Assembly (NCBI GenBank): GCA_964484065.1
Contig: CAZAEW010000027.1
Coordinates: 1-48,784, forward strand
Source: JAEVLT01 sp964484065
GTDB taxonomy: Bacteria > Bacillota > Bacilli > Bacillales > Cytobacillaceae
Length of the DNA stretch: 48,784 bases
Direction: 5' to 3'
Under the pieces are notes generated by a model. It did no database searches and was not told the origin of the DNA. It saw only the letters and a list, made by a program, of their open reading frames with translations. The stretch's first letter is position 1. Every line of letters begins with the position of its first letter. The position numbers and the translations under genes were made by a program. Positions 7,271-16,759 of the stretch are shown piece by piece.

Positions 7271-9784
7271 TTATTTGCCAACTGCACCATGGCAGTTTTT
7301 GTACTTTTTGCCGCTGCCGCAGAAGCATGGATCGTTGCGGCCGATATCCATTTTCTTCACAACAGGCTTCTTCTTAACGGTCTCGCCGTCTTCCTTCGGA
7401 TTCACCGCTTGGCCTTTTGCTACCTCTTGGCGCTCAAGGTTGTTGCGGATTTCCGCTTTCATCACATACAATGATGCTTCTTCTTCGATTGAAGCAATCA
7501 TATTTTCAAACATCAGATAGCCTTCCTGCTGATATTCGCGAAGCGGATCAATCTGTCCATAAGCGCGAAGGTGGATACCATCGCGGAGCTGATCCATTGC
7601 ATCAATATGATCGATCCATTTCGAATCCACAGCCCGAAGCACGACAACTTTTTCAAATTCCCGCATTTGCTCAGGAGCTAAAATTTCTTCTTTTTCATCA
7701 TAGCGTATTTTTACTTCTGCAAAAATGGCCTCGGTCATTTCTTCCGGATCTTTGCCCTGAAGATCTTCAAGTGTTATGTCGCCTTCAGGGAGAAGAGCTG
7801 CATGAACAAAATCAACGATCCCTTGCAGGTTCCAATCTTCCTCATCTTCCGATCTCGGTGCATGGGCATCGACATTTCGCTCAATTGTCCGCAAAATCAT
7901 GCCTTCAACGATTTCACGAAGATTTTCAGAATCGAGAACTTCATTGCGCTGGCCGTAAATAATTTCCCGCTGCTGGCGAAGAACATCGTCATATTGCAGG
8001 AGCTGTTTACGGGCATCAAAGTTGTTTCCTTCAACCCTTTTTTGCGCTGATTCAACGGCTCTTGAAACCATCTTGCTTTGAATTGGCTGGGTATCGTCCA
8101 TACCAAGCCGTTCCATCATTGATTTCATATTATCGGAGCCAAAGCGGCGCATTAATTCATCTTCCATTGAAAGGTAGAATTGAGTGACACCAGGGTCCCC
8201 TTGACGGCCGGAACGTCCGCGCAGCTGGTTATCGATCCGGCGGCTTTCGTGGCGCTCCGTTCCGATAACAGCAAGTCCGCCCAATTCTTTCACGCCTTCA
8301 CCAAGCTTGATATCGGTACCGCGGCCGGCCATGTTGGTGGCAATTGTCACCGCACCCTGATGACCTGCTTCGGCAATAATTTCTGCTTCACGCGCGTGGT
8401 TTTTCGCATTCAGGACATTATGGCGAACGCCTTTTTTCATTAATAAATGTGAAATGACCTCAGATGTTTCAATCGCAACCGTACCGACAAGAATCGGCTG
8501 GCCTTTTTTGTGGCGCTCGACAATATCGGCCACAACGGCATTGAATTTGCCAGCCATGGAAGCATAAATTAAATCCGCACGGTCGTCACGGATAACCGGC
8601 ATGTTCGTCGGAATAACAATAACGTTCATATTATAAATATTGCGGAATTCTTCTTCTTCTGTTTTCGCTGTACCGGTCATACCGGCTAATTTTTCATACA
8701 TCCGGAAGTAGTTTTGGAACGTAATCGTTGCCATGGTCATACTTTCGTTTTGGACTTCAAGTCCTTCTTTTGCTTCAATTGCCTGATGAAGACCTTCACT
8801 GTAACGGCGGCCTTTCATTAGACGGCCGGTAAATTGGTCAACGATGATGATTTCTCCCTCTTGGACAACATAATCAACATCCAGATGCATGCTGACGTTT
8901 GCCCGCAATGCCTGGTTGATATGGTGATTTAGCGCTACGTGCGAAATATCGAAAAGATTTTCGATTCCAAACCCCTTTTCCGCTTTGCTGATCCCTTGCT
9001 CGGTAAGCATAACGGCCTTGGTTTTTTCGTCATACGTGTAATCGTCATCTTTTCTAAGCGTACGGACGAACGCATTTGCTTGGATATATAAAACGGTTGA
9101 TTTTTCAGCTTGTCCGGAAATGATCAACGGCGTACGCGCTTCGTCAATCAGGATCGAGTCAACCTCGTCAATGACCGCATAAAATAATGGCTTTTGTACT
9201 TTTTGTTCCTTATATAAAACCATGTTGTCACGAAGATAATCGAAACCAAATTCGTTGTTTGTACCATATGTGATATCGCAGGCATAGGCTTCCTGTTTTT
9301 CTTCAGAAGTCATGCTGTTTAAGTTCAGGCCGACGGTAAGGCCAAGGAACTGGTAAAGTTGACCCATTTCTGTTGCGTCACGGCTAGCCAAGTATTCGTT
9401 GACTGTAACGACGTGAACGCCTTTGCCGGATAAAGCATTTAAGTAAACCGGCATGGTCGCGGTTAAGGTTTTACCTTCACCGGTTTTCATCTCGGAAATG
9501 TTCCCTTCATGGAGGGAAATACCTCCCATTAACTGAACATGGTACGGATATAAGCCAAGCACACGCCGTGCGCCTTCACGGACAACCGCGAATGCTTCGA
9601 CAAGCAGATCATCAAGCGTTTCGCCATTTTGATAGCGTGTTTTAAATTCCTCAGTTTTTTCACGGAGCTGGTCATCCGTTAATTTTTCCATGCTGCCTGC
9701 AAGTTCGCCAATTTGCTTTGCAAGCTTGTCCAGGCGTTTCAGTTCACGCTTATTTAAATCGAACACTTTATTCAAAATCCCCAT
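7271..9784 (-). CDS. secA: Preprotein translocase ATPase SecA
   Basis: An 837-aa protein of normal SecA length. It is the motor that pushes secretory preproteins through SecYEG. Visible motifs are the Walker A region GEGKTLTATMP, the DEAD-type Walker B with VIDEVDSILIDEART, the helicase motifs MAGRGTDIKLG and QLRGRSGRQGD, and the C-terminal zinc-binding CXC-X8-CH (CFCGSGKKYKNCHG), which contacts lipids and SecB or ribosomes. The start at 9784 gives MGILNKVFD, as in other SecA proteins; AAAAGGAG lies about 13 bases upstream. An in-frame extension to 9955 has no similarity to SecA and is probably leader. Many exported proteins in this window, including the cytochromes, depend on it. Confidence 0.97.
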   Translation of the reverse strand: MGILNKVFDLNKRELKRLDKLAKQIGELAGSMEKLTDDQLREKTEEFKTRYQNGETLDDLLVEAFAVVREGARRVLGLYPYHVQLMGGISLHEGNISEMKTGEGKTLTATMPVYLNALSGKGVHVVTVNEYLASRDATEMGQLYQFLGLTVGLNLNSMTSEEKQEAYACDITYGTNNEFGFDYLRDNMVLYKEQKVQKPLFYAVIDEVDSILIDEARTPLIISGQAEKSTVLYIQANAFVRTLRKDDDYTYDEKTKAVMLTEQGISKAEKGFGIENLFDISHVALNHHINQALRANVSMHLDVDYVVQEGEIIIVDQFTGRLMKGRRYSEGLHQAIEAKEGLEVQNESMTMATITFQNYFRMYEKLAGMTGTAKTEEEEFRNIYNMNVIVIPTNMPVIRDDRADLIYASMAGKFNAVVADIVERHKKGQPILVGTVAIETSEVISHLLMKKGVRHNVLNAKNHAREAEIIAEAGHQGAVTIATNMAGRGTDIKLGEGVKELGGLAVIGTERHESRRIDNQLRGRSGRQGDPGVTQFYLSMEDELMRRFGSDNMKSMMERLGMDDTQPIQSKMVSRAVESAQKRVEGNNFDARKQLLQYDDVLRQQREIIYGQRNEVLDSENLREIVEGMILRTIERNVDAHAPRSEDEEDWNLQGIVDFVHAALLPEGDITLEDLQGKDPEEMTEAIFAEVKIRYDEKEEILAPEQMREFEKVVVLRAVDSKWIDHIDAMDQLRDGIHLRAYGQIDPLREYQQEGYLMFENMIASIEEEASLYVMKAEIRNNLERQEVAKGQAVNPKEDGETVKKKPVVKKMDIGRNDPCFCGSGKKYKNCHGAVGK

Positions 9785-10280
9785 TATTAAATGAACGCTC
9801 CTTTTATCAAAATCCCTCATTACAGAAAAGAGATTCGCCCAATTAAGCAGAATCCCTTTAAAATCTTCGCTAATTTCTTTATCCATATTACCACTTCCAC
9901 TATGGAGTGACAACTTTTCCCGGCTCTCGGGAATGCTTTGACAAAATAATGTCATAATGCATAAGTCCTATTATTTAGAAATTTCAGATTAAGAAGGAAA
10001 ATGAAGATTCTATGTCCTACTTTTGTAACAAATGAATGAAAGAAGGGATTTTTGCATAAAAATTAAGATTTATGCATTTTACACTATTGATATCTTATTA
10101 ACCACACCTTGAGTTTTCAACATCTATGCGTTGTTTTCTTAAAATAACTATTACTTACGTCCTATGAGGAAATATTCACAAATTGTACATTGGAAAATAC
10201 GTTTTCAATGTTAGATACTACCTTTAGAGGTTAATGAGGAAATACAGTTAGGCTAGTCCATAACAGAAAGGGTGAGCATA
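9785..10280. promoter_or_regulatory. Divergent intergenic region between secA and the cytochrome operon
   Basis: About 500 bp of AT-rich DNA without a supportable gene. In B. subtilis hpf lies upstream of secA; it is not here. The region must hold the secA promoter (leftward) and the cytochrome operon promoter (rightward). I cannot place -35/-10 boxes with confidence. One candidate regulator site is listed separately. Confidence 0.5.
10174..10182 (-). promoter_or_regulatory. Candidate ResD-type site
   Basis: On the minus strand the nonamer reads TTTGTGAAT, the reported ResD-binding consensus of B. subtilis. It lies about 100 bp before the first cytochrome gene. ResDE activates cytochrome and anaerobic respiration genes when oxygen is limiting. 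A 9-base match in AT-rich DNA can occur by chance. Confidence 0.3.
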
Positions 10281-11429
10281 GTGGCCTTTTGGGGGGAGAA
10301 AAAGAAAGAGATAAAAACCAGAGAAGATAAAAACGCTGGCCCCATTCGCAGACTGTGGCGAAAGTTCAAAAACATAGACTGGAAAGACCCAGTTAACCGC
10401 TGGAAACTGCTTTTAGTCAGTTTGATAGGTTGCGTTGTTGTGTTTGGAGGTGGGTATGGAGTTCTTTCCATGACCAACTCACCTGCGTTTTGTTCCAGTT
10501 GTCATGAAATGACACCGGAATATTCAACCTATACAGCAAGTGCCCATAGTGAAATCAGCTGTGTACAGTGTCATATCAAGCCAGGTGTTGTCAACATGCT
10601 GACGCACAAAATGAAATCTATGAAGGAATTATATTATCACTTTACGACAGTTCCTGAACAGATTGTACAAACAGAAGAAGAAGCTGTTTCCAACGAAAAC
10701 TGTTTACAATGTCACTCAACCAACAGATTCGTTACCGCTTCCAATGATTTAAAGGTTGACCACAAGAAACATATTGATGAAGGTATTCCTTGTATTACTT
10801 GTCACTCCGGTGTGGTTCACGCGAAAATGGCTGTCCGTGAGCTTAACGTTGGAGAAGATCGTGCTAAATGGGCAAACAGCAAAAATGCTGACAAGTTAAT
10901 TGAGGAAAAATATTTACGTCCAAACATGGGAACATGTATCGATTGCCATGACAAGGTCAATAAAGGCGAAAAACCTTGGAAAGACATCGCATACAGCGTT
11001 CCGGCAAACCCTGAAGAACCGAAGAGTAAAGAGAGTTCAAAAGATACTTCTCCTAAGGAAACACAACAGCTGATTTTAGAAGGAATCAACACGAATACTT
11101 CGAAATTGAAAGTCTCTATGGCTTGTAACTCTTGCCATCAAGATATGGGAGTTCCGAAAGATCACCAAACTGCTGATTTCACAAATAATCACACCACAGC
11201 TGCAGTGGATCATTTAGATCAGTGTTTAAACTGTCACCAGGATTCAAAATGGACAAAAGACATTTCGAAGCAAGATATTATGACATTGCTTAAATATGGC
11301 GATGGCACCAAAAAGACAACAAGCAATTATGTTCCAAGCTTAGACACGGCAAAACAGGAAGCGAAGAATAATACATTCTGTAACACTTGCCATGAAAAAA
11401 ATAATAGCCCTTCACAACCTAGTACCTGA
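10281..11429 (+). CDS. Membrane-anchored octahaem cytochrome c (NapC/NirT-type)
   Basis: A 382-aa protein. A basic cytoplasmic N-terminus and one membrane helix (about 42-64) precede eight CXXCH haem c sites at Cys71, 94, 141, 171, 219, 282, 315 and 367. The first four, with the CSSCHEM start and the CVQCHIKPG pair, match the NapC/NirT tetrahaem quinol-oxidising module; the remaining four form a C-terminal extension. Probable role: take electrons from menaquinol and pass them outward. GTG 10281 is chosen because AAAGGGTGA sits before it; GTG 10272 lies inside that site. It is first of six same-strand genes of one cytochrome locus. The electron acceptor cannot be read from sequence. Confidence 0.9.
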   Translation: MAFWGEKKKEIKTREDKNAGPIRRLWRKFKNIDWKDPVNRWKLLLVSLIGCVVVFGGGYGVLSMTNSPAFCSSCHEMTPEYSTYTASAHSEISCVQCHIKPGVVNMLTHKMKSMKELYYHFTTVPEQIVQTEEEAVSNENCLQCHSTNRFVTASNDLKVDHKKHIDEGIPCITCHSGVVHAKMAVRELNVGEDRAKWANSKNADKLIEEKYLRPNMGTCIDCHDKVNKGEKPWKDIAYSVPANPEEPKSKESSKDTSPKETQQLILEGINTNTSKLKVSMACNSCHQDMGVPKDHQTADFTNNHTTAAVDHLDQCLNCHQDSKWTKDISKQDIMTLLKYGDGTKKTTSNYVPSLDTAKQEAKNNTFCNTCHEKNNSPSQPST

Positions 11430-11596
11430 CGAGTGATCAGCGGCTTATCAGAACATGAAAAATGCTGAAACATCAATGGTGGTTGTTTTGTAAACCATGA
11501 TCACGTTAAGCCTCTAAGGCGGAAATCCTCTGCCTCGGAGGCATGAATCCATCTATATTAGAATTCAACAGTCATGAAATAGGAGGGGCAATAATA
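11430..11596 (+). other. Structured intercistronic leader before the 12-haem cytochrome gene
   Basis: This gap contains several inverted repeats: GTGATCA / TGATCAC (about 11433 and 11501), AATGGT / ACCAT, GCCT / AGGC and TGCCT-CGG-AGGCA (about 11531-11543). The strong ribosome site AGGAGG at 11581 serves the ATG at 11597. It may set differential expression within the operon. Confidence 0.4.
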
Positions 11597-12802
11597 ATGG
11601 AAGAAGAACAAAAGAAGCCTTCCTCCGGCCGTCCAAGCTATAAGTTTTACAAAATCCTGACGATTACATTGTTTTCCATTCTTTTCTTAGGTATTGCTGG
11701 TTATGGAACCGTTGAATTTACCTCAAGTTCAGGGTTCTGCGGATCCTGCCACGAAATGAATCCGGAATATAACACATGGAAAGCATCATCACACAGCAAT
11801 GTGGCATGTAAAGAATGCCACATCAAGCCGGATGTTGTCAGTTATGCAAAAGCGAAAGCAAACGGTCTGGTGGAACTATATTCTAAAGCAACAGATAGTT
11901 ATACGGCACCGATAGAGATGCCGAAGGATATCCCAAACTCACAATGTGAACTGTGCCATGATATGAAAAACCGGAAGACAACAGCTGAGAGCGACATCAT
12001 CATCCCGCATGATAAGCACTTGGCTAAAGATATCGACTGTGTAACGTGCCACTACGGGGTTGCTCACGGCGATGTTAAGGATCGTAGCGTAACATTCAAA
12101 TCAGATTACGATAAGTGGAGTTCAGATCTTGGAAAACAGATGATGAGTGTGAAATTCACTCAGCCAAAAATGGAAGACTGTATCAAATGCCATGAGGCTC
12201 GTGACGTTTCAACAGCTTGTAAGACATGCCACTCAACAGGCATGAAGCCAAAATCCCACGATGATTCAAACTTCATGAAGGGCGAGCACGGACAATTGGC
12301 AGAAAAAGACATCAAAAAATGCGACAGCTGCCACTCATTGATGTCAGATACTGAAATAAAAAATTTAGGAACAAAATCAGCTTCAGAGCAATTCTTATCA
12401 ACTGGAAAAGCAAAAGAAGGAACCATTTCAGCCCAAGAATATGCTAAAGAAAATACGTATTGTGAAAAATGCCATACGAAGCGTCCGGCCAGCCATGTTA
12501 ATGGGTGGAACAATTCTCATGGCACGGCAGCAAAAGCGGATGAACAGAAATGTTTTGCATGTCACAGTAATAAAAAAATAACAACAAGCACGATCACAAG
12601 TACAGGTTTAGTTTCAAATGCGGTTCCGACAGATGATTCAGGCTCAACTCCATCATGTGCAAGCTGTCATCCAGCGATGCATGATGGAAAAGACTATAAA
12701 ACTATTCACCCTATTAATTTGACTGGTGTTACACAGCCAAATGAAACATGTTATTCCTGTCATAGCAAACCTAAATGTGAATCATGCCATAAGAAAGACT
12801 AA
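11597..12802 (+). CDS. Membrane-anchored dodecahaem cytochrome c
   Basis: A 401-aa protein with one N-terminal membrane helix (about 17-38) and twelve CXXCH sites at Cys48, 71, 117, 148, 195, 208, 242, 289, 319, 354, 385 and 394. The first part (FCGSCHEMNPEY, CKECHIKP) is clearly related to the preceding octahaem protein, so the N-terminal tetrahaem module appears duplicated between neighbours. Haem spacing is irregular, as in large electron conduits. The start is ATG 11597 with AGGAGG 10 bases upstream; the in-frame ATG at 11543 has none. Probable role: accept electrons from the octahaem protein and carry them across the wall zone. The acceptor is unknown. Confidence 0.9.
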   Translation: MEEEQKKPSSGRPSYKFYKILTITLFSILFLGIAGYGTVEFTSSSGFCGSCHEMNPEYNTWKASSHSNVACKECHIKPDVVSYAKAKANGLVELYSKATDSYTAPIEMPKDIPNSQCELCHDMKNRKTTAESDIIIPHDKHLAKDIDCVTCHYGVAHGDVKDRSVTFKSDYDKWSSDLGKQMMSVKFTQPKMEDCIKCHEARDVSTACKTCHSTGMKPKSHDDSNFMKGEHGQLAEKDIKKCDSCHSLMSDTEIKNLGTKSASEQFLSTGKAKEGTISAQEYAKENTYCEKCHTKRPASHVNGWNNSHGTAAKADEQKCFACHSNKKITTSTITSTGLVSNAVPTDDSGSTPSCASCHPAMHDGKDYKTIHPINLTGVTQPNETCYSCHSKPKCESCHKKD

Positions 12803-12820
12803 GATACAGTCACAGGAGAC

Positions 12821-12872
12821 CAACTTTGTACAACATACTAAAAGAATATTATAGGAATGTTGTACAAAGTTG
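12821..12872 (+). other. 16-bp perfect intercistronic hairpin
   Basis: CAACTTTGTACAACAT and ATGTTGTACAAAGTTG pair perfectly around a 20-base loop and are followed by AATTTTT. It lies between the 12-haem cytochrome and the TPR gene. It could be a partial terminator, an mRNA 3'-end stabiliser, or an inverted-repeat binding site. Confidence 0.75.
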
Positions 12873-12899
12873 AATTTTTAGTAGATTAGGAGGGCTATT

Positions 12900-13589
12900 A
12901 TGCAGGCGGAAATGACAAAAGATGCCCAAGGTCCTGACAATAGGACTGAAAAATTAAAAGAAAAAAGGGACCGTTTCACATGGTGGCAATCGGCGCTTAT
13001 GCTTGCCGGAACTTTAGTTGTCAGCCTTGTTGCCGGTTACCTGATTTGTACAAACTTTATCTGGAATCAAGGTAATGACGAACTGACCAAACAATTGGAT
13101 TACTATAAAGCTCAGGTGGATAAAAAACCAAATGATGCCAACCTAAGAATTCAACTTGGCTATTCATACTTTTTAAATGGTAACGATCAGGACGCAATTA
13201 AACAATATAATACCGCAAAAAGTTTAGATAGTAAGAACTATACCGCATATCTAAATTTAGCAATTGTTTATGATAAAGAAAATAACAATGATCTAGCTTT
13301 ACAAAATGCCATTAAAGCAAGTAAATTAGCCCAAAATGATTATAAATCAAGTCTGTTAATGGGCCGGGAATATCGAAAATTAAAAATGTACAAGAAAGCA
13401 TCAGATGCACTTGATGACGCAATTCGTTTTAAACCAGGCAACATCGATACACTCTGTGAAATTGGTTTAGTAGCAGAAGACCAAGGCAAGAAAAGCGATG
13501 CTGAAAAAATCTATAAAGAAGCCCTTTCTTATGATCCAACCTATAAGCCAGCGCTGAAAGCATTAAATCGTTTAGAGGGTAAAAAATAA
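12900..13589 (+). CDS. Membrane-anchored TPR protein of the cytochrome locus
   Basis: A 229-aa protein with a charged cytoplasmic N-terminus, one membrane helix (about 28-52) and about four to five tetratricopeptide repeats (about 65-225) recognisable by A-x-x-x-Y/L-G-x-A spacing (for example NLRIQLGYSYFLNG, TLCEIGLVAEDQG). TPR domains scaffold protein complexes. TPR proteins accompany cytochrome c maturation (CcmH/NrfG type) and also some extracellular cytochrome clusters. It has no haem site, so a maturation or assembly role is likely. The ATG follows TTAGGAGG at good spacing. It lies 20 bases before the NHL gene, so the two are probably co-translated. Confidence 0.85.
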   Translation: MQAEMTKDAQGPDNRTEKLKEKRDRFTWWQSALMLAGTLVVSLVAGYLICTNFIWNQGNDELTKQLDYYKAQVDKKPNDANLRIQLGYSYFLNGNDQDAIKQYNTAKSLDSKNYTAYLNLAIVYDKENNNDLALQNAIKASKLAQNDYKSSLLMGREYRKLKMYKKASDALDDAIRFKPGNIDTLCEIGLVAEDQGKKSDAEKIYKEALSYDPTYKPALKALNRLEGKK

Positions 13590-13609
13590 TAAGAAGGGAG
13601 ACGGAAGAC

Positions 13610-14578
13610 TTGAAAAAGAAAACCACATATATATGGATGGGCACCATCGTAGCTTTAACCGTTGTGTTATTTGCCGTCATCTCTTTTTTCCATCTTCAAA
13701 ATAAAGCTGTAAACGCAGCAAGTACATTAAAAGGCGGCAAGCCAGCATTAAGCGGTTACATTCAAGGGGATATGAGCAACCCATTGGATAAACCAATGGA
13801 TGCTACAAAAGTTGGCAAGTATATTTACGTATCTGATACAAACCATCAGCAAATACAGGTTTTTGATTCCACTGGTAAATTTGCTTTTAAATTTGGAAGC
13901 AAAGGGACAGGTGAGGGACAATTCCTTTTCCCATACGGGATAACCGGAGATAGTAAAGGCAATGTTTATGTAGCAGACCTTTATAACGGAAAGATTTCCA
14001 TTTTTACATCTGAAGGAAAATTTGTGAAATACTTTACAGATGATAGTAAAAATGCTGGTTTTTATGCATCTCCAGCGGGCTTGAGAATCTATAATAACAA
14101 ACTATTTGTTACAGATATTAAGTCTAATAGTGTACGTGAATACAGTTTATCAGGTAAAAGGTTGCTTGAACTTACAAAAGCTGCTGCTGATGACGATATA
14201 TTGAATGCACCAAATGCTGTTACCATTGATGATGAGAAAAATATTTTTGTTTCAGATTCCGGTAACCAACGCATAGTTAAGTATGATAAGAATGGGAAAT
14301 TTATTGGAATTATCAATGGTTCGAAAGATAACAAAGGTGATTCTAAATTTGTAAACCCAAGAGGTATTGGCGTTCAGCCGAATGGGACTCTATTAGTCGT
14401 AGACAATATGACTCACTATGTTTATGGGTTTGATCAAAAAGGAAAACAAAAATTCCAATTTGGGGGAATTGGCAGCGACAATAACCAATTTTATCTTCCA
14501 AACGGTTTATTTGTTGACAGCCAAGGTGAGATTTTCATTACCGATACTGTAAACGAAAGAGTTGCTCTTTATAACTAA
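13610..14578 (+). CDS. NHL-repeat six-bladed beta-propeller protein, signal-anchored
   Basis: A 322-aa protein with an N-terminal signal or anchor (about 8-28) and about six NHL blades, visible as repeated G-x-x-(Y/F)-V-x-D/S-x-x-N-x-R/Q-I patterns (YIYVSDTNHQQIQVFD, NVYVADLYNGKISIF, NIFVSDSGNQRIVKYD, EIFITDTVNERVALYN). NHL propellers are protein- or ligand-binding scaffolds. They recur beside multihaem cytochromes in metal-reducing bacteria, where a role in assembly or secretion is suspected. No catalytic residues are evident. The start is TTG 13610 with GAAGGGAG upstream. It stands between the membrane part (two cytochromes, TPR) and the secreted part (two multihaem proteins) of the locus. 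Confidence 0.88.
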   Translation: MKKKTTYIWMGTIVALTVVLFAVISFFHLQNKAVNAASTLKGGKPALSGYIQGDMSNPLDKPMDATKVGKYIYVSDTNHQQIQVFDSTGKFAFKFGSKGTGEGQFLFPYGITGDSKGNVYVADLYNGKISIFTSEGKFVKYFTDDSKNAGFYASPAGLRIYNNKLFVTDIKSNSVREYSLSGKRLLELTKAAADDDILNAPNAVTIDDEKNIFVSDSGNQRIVKYDKNGKFIGIINGSKDNKGDSKFVNPRGIGVQPNGTLLVVDNMTHYVYGFDQKGKQKFQFGGIGSDNNQFYLPNGLFVDSQGEIFITDTVNERVALYN

Positions 14579-14594
14579 TCCTGTTTTCTATTTA

Positions 14595-14609
14595 AGGAGG
14601 TGGTGCTTC
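14595..14609 (+). promoter_or_regulatory. Upstream Shine-Dalgarno-like box (STAB-SD-like) of the first secreted cytochrome
   Basis: AGGAGGTGGTGCTTC lies 89 bases before the true ATG, and the near-identical box AGGAGGTGGTACTTC lies 94 bases before the paralogue's ATG. Its AAGGAGGTG core complements the end of 16S rRNA but does not serve either start. Similar distant boxes (STAB-SD, as in cry3A leaders) stabilise Bacillus mRNAs. Confidence 0.45.
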
Positions 14610-14683
14610 CAAGTAGGACAACATGCCTTATTTTACAACTAGAGAGACAAAAAGAGAGAGAAATCAAGGGAGGTTTTTTAGAA

Positions 14684-16651
14684 ATGAGCAAGATTAAAAT
14701 GAGTTTCTCGCTAATTATTGCTTTATTATTAGTGGGAATAATGAGCACGGTTGCTTTTGCTAGAGACCCGTACGGTTTAAAGCCTGCACCTCAGGCTGAT
14801 TTAAGCTTATTGGTTCCATTTAATGGTAATAGTGGAGATCCTGCAGACTACAAGGGTAATGATAATGACGCCACTACTCCAGATTGGAACGCGGTTTCAT
14901 TTGATGTTGTATTAAAAGATTCAACTGGTGCCATTGTAGGTACTCCTACTACTTATCAAGCTACAATCAGTACAAGTACTGGTAAGGCCTCTGTTACAAT
15001 TCCAGCTGGAATTATGACACCAAGTGCTATCTATACAGTAGAACTTTACAAAACTTCTGATACTGGTCATGTAACTAGATTATCTAAATCTACTGCTGTA
15101 GTATATGATGGCCATAACGCAGATATGTATAAAGCAGGTGTTGATGCAAACGGAAACCCAGCTAACTCTGCTAATGTAGATGTAACTGGTTCTGGCCTTG
15201 TCAACGCCAACCAAACTGGTTACAACAACACAAGAAAACAAAGATCTGGTCAATCACTTCACGGTTCTTACCAAAACAATACAAACTCTTGTGCAACTTG
15301 TCACCAAACGCATACAGCTAAAGATGGGGACTTCCTATTATTCAAGGATGGAACTTACAGCACATGTTCAGCTTGCCACGATGGTACAACTGGAGCATAT
15401 AACTCTTTCGCACCAGTATCTGCTGAAGATACTGAAAGCGTTGTAGGAACATTTGACGTACATGGTGCAGGACAAAACGGTTCTTTACACCAAGCTGACG
15501 GTTCTTTACAATTAACTGCTGCTCCTGGCGGTTCAGCATCATCTTCTAAATTCGCTCAAGATTTTGATTGTGCAAGCTGCCACAACGCTCACGGTTCAGG
15601 TTCTACCGGAGAAAACAACTTAAACGTTGACCCAATGAACTGGGGACGTGTACCATACTCTGAAACAGTTGGTCAGGTATTCAACTATTATAAAGGCCAT
15701 GGTATGACAGCTGAAACAGTAACTGCAGCAAAACTAAATGATTATAAGAATGGTAAATTATTCCTTAATGTTGGAATTTTTGACAGTGTTCCAGCATCAA
15801 AATCAACACCTTACATTTTAGTTAGAAGTACTGTAGCTGATCCATCTACTAACACCTTCTATCAACGCGCTGGGGTTCCTGCAGGATCTCTAGTTATCCA
15901 GACATACAGATGGAGTGCTTCAAAGTATGTTCCAGACTACTCATTATGGCTTCGTGAAATGAGCTATCCGTTCACTGCTAACACTGTGTTCTTCAGCACT
16001 CCTACACAATCATGGGATGCAGAAGGTAATCCGCAAAATAGCTTGAACATGGATTCTGGCTTGAAAATCGTTTGGCGTGATGCATTTGCCTTTGGTCCTA
16101 GCGTAGCAAATATTCAATCTGCAAACATTTCTTTAGGTATCGACGTTGAAACAACAAGCAATACCGAAGATCTATGGAGTGGAGCAGTACCTGATAGCGG
16201 TATTGAAATGAGTAAATATTGCGGATCTTGCCACGTTGACTATCTATCTGAAACTCGTACGGTCGTAACTGGTAGTTATACAACTGCACACCGTCACGCA
16301 AACGTAAGCCGCGACGAACTTACTTGCGTACGCTGTCACTATGCTCACGGATCTGAAGCTCAAATCATGCACGATTCTAACGATAACACTTACTATGATT
16401 TAACTGCAGGTATTTTAGCAACTGATGGTACTACAAAAGTATTCAGTCCAACTGATGCACTTAATTATTTAGTTGACACTAACCCATCTTCAGCATTAAA
16501 ACGTTACACTGGTATGTCAGTATGTTATGCTTGCCACGGCGGCGGAGAAACATTTGTTGGAAGCCCTCGTAACGACAAAGCTGATACTACTACTAAACAA
16601 TTCTTAATGTCTGGTCAACCAGGTGCTGAAAGAGCAACTGTAAGTAAATAA
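14684..16651 (+). CDS. Secreted hexahaem cytochrome c with N-terminal beta-sandwich
   Basis: A 655-aa exported protein. Signal peptide 1-27 (cut after AFA) is followed by a mature start DPYGLKP, a Thr/Ser-rich region predicted as an Ig-like beta-sandwich (about 35-145), and a haem domain with six CXXCH sites at Cys203, 228, 296, 513, 548 and 614. The first two are a paired CXXCH module. The 215-residue stretch between haems 3 and 4 is haem-free and probably beta-rich. No anchor, LPXTG motif or lipobox is present, so it is released or held by other proteins. ATG 14684 follows AAGGGAGG. Codon choice is strongly biased to a few favoured codons, suggesting high expression. Likely a terminal extracellular electron carrier; substrate unknown. 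Confidence 0.88.
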   Translation: MSKIKMSFSLIIALLLVGIMSTVAFARDPYGLKPAPQADLSLLVPFNGNSGDPADYKGNDNDATTPDWNAVSFDVVLKDSTGAIVGTPTTYQATISTSTGKASVTIPAGIMTPSAIYTVELYKTSDTGHVTRLSKSTAVVYDGHNADMYKAGVDANGNPANSANVDVTGSGLVNANQTGYNNTRKQRSGQSLHGSYQNNTNSCATCHQTHTAKDGDFLLFKDGTYSTCSACHDGTTGAYNSFAPVSAEDTESVVGTFDVHGAGQNGSLHQADGSLQLTAAPGGSASSSKFAQDFDCASCHNAHGSGSTGENNLNVDPMNWGRVPYSETVGQVFNYYKGHGMTAETVTAAKLNDYKNGKLFLNVGIFDSVPASKSTPYILVRSTVADPSTNTFYQRAGVPAGSLVIQTYRWSASKYVPDYSLWLREMSYPFTANTVFFSTPTQSWDAEGNPQNSLNMDSGLKIVWRDAFAFGPSVANIQSANISLGIDVETTSNTEDLWSGAVPDSGIEMSKYCGSCHVDYLSETRTVVTGSYTTAHRHANVSRDELTCVRCHYAHGSEAQIMHDSNDNTYYDLTAGILATDGTTKVFSPTDALNYLVDTNPSSALKRYTGMSVCYACHGGGETFVGSPRNDKADTTTKQFLMSGQPGAERATVSK

Positions 16652-16657
16652 AAAGCC

Positions 16658-16733
16658 AACAAATAGCCCTACTATTTGTTAGCCCTTAAAAGATCTTTTC
16701 GCAAGGGAACAATAGTCTCTATTGTTCCCTTGC
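16658..16733 (+). terminator. Double hairpin after the first secreted cytochrome gene
   Basis: AACAAATAG / CTATTTGTT (16658-16680) is followed by a very strong 15-bp stem with a 3-base loop, GCAAGGGAACAATAG / CTATTGTTCCCTTGC (16701-16733). There is no good U-run, so it may act as an mRNA 3'-end protector or partial terminator that raises the first gene relative to the second. Confidence 0.7.
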
Positions 16734-16759
16734 TATTTGTTAAGCATATTATTCCACAA

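Noticed and set aside
7289..8443. Several plus-strand frames opposite secA
   Set aside because: They are antisense shadows of the secA coding sequence with no ribosome sites.
9785..9955. 57-residue N-terminal extension of SecA
   Set aside because: SecA proteins start at MGILNKVFD, and the extension shows no family similarity.
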